56,668 bases of DNA, taken from NCBI GenBank assembly GCA_018384595.1, contig JAHAYO010000021.1, forward strand, positions 1-56,668, in the 5' to 3' direction. The notes beneath the pieces were generated by a model, which saw only the letters and a list, made by a program, of their open reading frames with translations, had not been told where the DNA came from and ran no database searches. Below, one piece after another: positions 54,857 through 56,668 of the stretch; position 1 is the first letter of the stretch; each line of letters opens with the position of its first letter. The DNA comes from Thiopseudomonas sp. (GTDB lineage: Bacteria; Pseudomonadota; Gammaproteobacteria; Pseudomonadales; Pseudomonadaceae). The position numbers and the translations under genes are program-made.

Positions 54857-55674
54857 AACAAATGCTAAGCCGTTATCAGCTCACCTCTAAAGAACAGCAA
54901 CTACAGGCATTGCGCGAGGTAATGCAGGAAATTGCTTTGGGAGGACTATATCGTGGTGGCTTTTTTAACAAAGCGGCTTTTTATGGCGGTACTTGTTTGC
55001 GCATTTTTTACCAATTGCCTAGATATTCTGAAGATTTAGATTTTTCATTGCTGAAAACGGATGAAGATTTTACGCTAGAGCCTTATTTTGAAGCCATTAA
55101 ATCCGAATTTAAAGCCAACGGCGTAGAAGTAGAGATCAAACAAAAAAGTAAATCCGTTGCGACCGCAATTGAGTCTGCTTTTTTAAAAAATACTACACAT
55201 ATTTTCGATCTTACTTTGCTTGCAGCACAACCAATCAAAATTAAATTTGAGGTCGATACTCAGCCGCCACTTGGCTTTAACACAGAAGAAAAGCTGCTAA
55301 TCGAGCCGTTTTCTTTTTATGTTAAGTGCTTTCAGCTACCTGATTTATTTGCAGGTAAAATGCACGCTTTATTATTTCGTCAATGGAAAAATCGCGTAAA
55401 AGGTCGTGACTGGTTTGATTTTGAATGGTACATGAGAAAGCGCATACCACTAAACTTACCGCACTTTAATGAGCGGGCAATGCAAAGTCATAGTATCGAA
55501 AAGCCGCTGTCCGAAAATGAATTTAAACAGCTACTTACCGATAAAATAAAAAACACCGACCTAGAAAATGCCAAGCAGGATGTTGAACGCTTTCTTACGG
55601 ATAAATCCGTGCTTGATATTTGGTCGCCTGACTATTTTTGCCAATTGGCTGAGAAAATACAGATAACAGGCTGA
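54850..55674 (+). CDS. AbiEii-family nucleotidyltransferase toxin
   Basis: A 274-residue AbiEii/DUF1814-type toxin. The nucleotidyltransferase motifs are FYGGTCLRIFY (residues 44-54) and YSEDLDFSLL (59-68), and later KFEVDTQPP and LFAGKMHALLFRQWKNRVKG, with Lys in a conserved block. Family members act in abortive phage infection or as toxins. It is coupled to the antitoxin gene and AT-rich. Confidence 0.9.
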   Translation: MLEQMLSRYQLTSKEQQLQALREVMQEIALGGLYRGGFFNKAAFYGGTCLRIFYQLPRYSEDLDFSLLKTDEDFTLEPYFEAIKSEFKANGVEVEIKQKSKSVATAIESAFLKNTTHIFDLTLLAAQPIKIKFEVDTQPPLGFNTEEKLLIEPFSFYVKCFQLPDLFAGKMHALLFRQWKNRVKGRDWFDFEWYMRKRIPLNLPHFNERAMQSHSIEKPLSENEFKQLLTDKIKNTDLENAKQDVERFLTDKSVLDIWSPDYFCQLAEKIQITG

Positions 55675-55797
55675 GGGCTTTCACCAGTCATCGAACACCT
55701 CTCAATGGCGAGTATTATCGCCTAAACGGGTGTCTGGTTTCATTAGGCCACTACACCAGCACCTGTTAGCAAAGCGTGAAATTTTTAACATGACACC

Positions 55798-55838
55798 TTC
55801 CTCATGTTAAAAAATAAGCGTTTTCTTAACATGAGGAA
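55798..55838. repeat. Perfect inverted repeat downstream of the AbiE module
   Basis: TTCCTCATGTTAA (55798-55810) and TTAACATGAGGAA (55826-55838) are perfect 13-base arms with a 15-base loop. A third related TTTTTAACATGA lies at about 55783. The gap 55675-55918 shows no gene. It could be a protein-binding site, a terminator of unusual type or an edge of a mobile segment. Confidence 0.65.
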
Positions 55839-55918
55839 AATCAGCGACATATTCTGACGCTTATCTGTGTAACACTGCTTAAACCAAGCTTAACGGGTTA
55901 GCGCAGAGGCAAATTTTC

Positions 55919-56668
55919 ATGCAGTGCTCAACATTTGTACACCGTGCCCAAAATGTCCTTGAGGTGGATTTTGGTGCATTGAAAATCCACATACAAAGTC
56001 CTGAGCACGAATATCCGTTGCAATGGAAGTCCTGGGATCATGGCCAGTTGGTGGCTGTAAGCGGCTTTCTGGAAGAACCAGGGTTTATGCTGGATGAACT
56101 GTTGACCTGTTTTTGCAGCAGCAGGGTTAGCCCGGCAATGAAGGCAGTCGCCGCTGCATTTCCGCGCAAACAGTATCAGCTAATGCAGGCGATGCTCAGC
56201 TCTGAAGCCGCTGTTGAACTGGCTCAGTCGAACTGGCTGTTGTTTGCCTTGCTGGTGGACTACGCTGAAAGCCACCAAATTGATCTCTTAAACTTTGAGC
56301 GTATGGCCAAGCGCCGGCGGGTTGCCATTCTCCGGGAAATGGGTCTGGTGGACAGCGCGTCGGCGGTCAGACTTCTTGCCAGAACCGAACAGGGGCTGAT
56401 AACCAGCAGTCAGTTACATTCTGTGTTTCAGGTGCTGGAAGATCAGTCTTTGGTCAGCATGCTGCATCATGTAACAAAGCCCACGCCAATGCTTTACCCA
56501 CTGCTACTCAAGTGTCGCCGCTGGGTCTGGCCCCAGTTTCTGCAAATGGCGGATTCGTGCATTACTCAAGCAGAGTCTGATGCGCTGCTGTCCATAGTGC
56601 AGGATAGCTTGCGCATCGGAGCAAGTTTGCCGCAGCTACACAGCACAAGTAATAAGGCTCAGCTAACA
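55919..56668 (+). CDS. Unrecognised protein, 3' end outside window
   Basis: From the ATG at 55919 a frame stays open for 250 codons to the window end, so the gene is incomplete. It begins MQCSTFVHRAQNVLEVDFGA; later parts are Leu- and Ala-rich and probably helical (FALLVDYAESHQIDLLNFER, then MAKRRRVAILREMGLVDSAS). The block with basic MAKRRR followed by an ILREMG-type helix recalls the helical part of PcfJ-type proteins, but I am not sure. An AGAGGC lies about 9 bases ahead of the start. Confidence 0.65.
   Translation, partial: MQCSTFVHRAQNVLEVDFGALKIHIQSPEHEYPLQWKSWDHGQLVAVSGFLEEPGFMLDELLTCFCSSRVSPAMKAVAAAFPRKQYQLMQAMLSSEAAVELAQSNWLLFALLVDYAESHQIDLLNFERMAKRRRVAILREMGLVDSASAVRLLARTEQGLITSSQLHSVFQVLEDQSLVSMLHHVTKPTPMLYPLLLKCRRWVWPQFLQMADSCITQAESDALLSIVQDSLRIGASLPQLHSTSNKAQLT

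Overview
The window looks like a chromosome segment of a gammaproteobacterium, probably near Pseudomonadales or Oceanospirillales. Three things suggest this: the origin-proximal order rpmH-rnpA-yidD-yidC-mnmE-(insert)-mnmG-rsmG-parA-parB-atpIBEFHA, a TrpI-type LysR gene divergent from trpBA, and two long (about 600 aa) FadE-like acyl-CoA dehydrogenases. I cannot name the genus.

Layout. (1) 1-13646, all on the minus strand: atpA (3' part outside the window), atpH, F, E, B, I, then parB, parA, rsmG, mnmG, an unrecognised lipoprotein gene, mnmE, yidC, yidD, rnpA and rpmH. Two AT-rich gaps carry DnaA-box-like sequences (about 8096-8617 and 13647-14058). The second lies where coding direction changes, next to rpmH, where dnaA often sits; dnaA is absent and ampD follows. 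(2) 14767-36389, mostly plus strand: a tightly packed aryl polyene (APE) cluster with ketosynthases and a chain-length factor, ACPs, an adenylating ligase fused to a dehydratase, acyltransferases, glycosyltransferase, aromatic ammonia-lyase, thioesterase, LolA-like carrier, MMPL exporter, CPA2-like antiporter, halogenase-like flavoprotein, lipoproteins and ketoreductase. It continues into a dialkylresorcinol (DAR) arm: darA, darB, a small HTH-like protein and a BtrH-type acyltransferase. (3) 36510-37676: a truncated fic gene and an internally deleted hsdR, scars of a type I restriction locus. (4) 37673-41998, minus strand: a second biosynthetic arm with dehydratase, ABC ATPase, ABC permease, ACP, ketosynthase and a chain-length-factor-like protein. 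(5) 42068-53680: a membrane methyltransferase, two secreted proteins, hemE, two acyl-CoA dehydrogenases with a ccdAB module between them, a small protein, trpI and trpBA. (6) 53721-56668: a small membrane protein, an AbiEi/AbiEii module, and an unrecognised gene running off the end.

Working model. Arms 2 and 4 together have the parts expected for a flexirubin- or arcuflavin-like pigment, an aryl polyene acid esterified to a dialkylresorcinol. The ammonia-lyase would supply an aryl acid, the ligase would load it on an ACP, and KS/CLF, KR and DH would build the polyene. The flavoprotein might halogenate the ring. DarA/DarB would build the resorcinol and BtrH or the LPLAT-type proteins could join the halves. 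LolA/MMPL and the ABC transporter would move the product to the envelope. The second KS/CLF/ACP/dehydratase set may make the alkyl precursors. The product and the division of labour are inferences from gene content.
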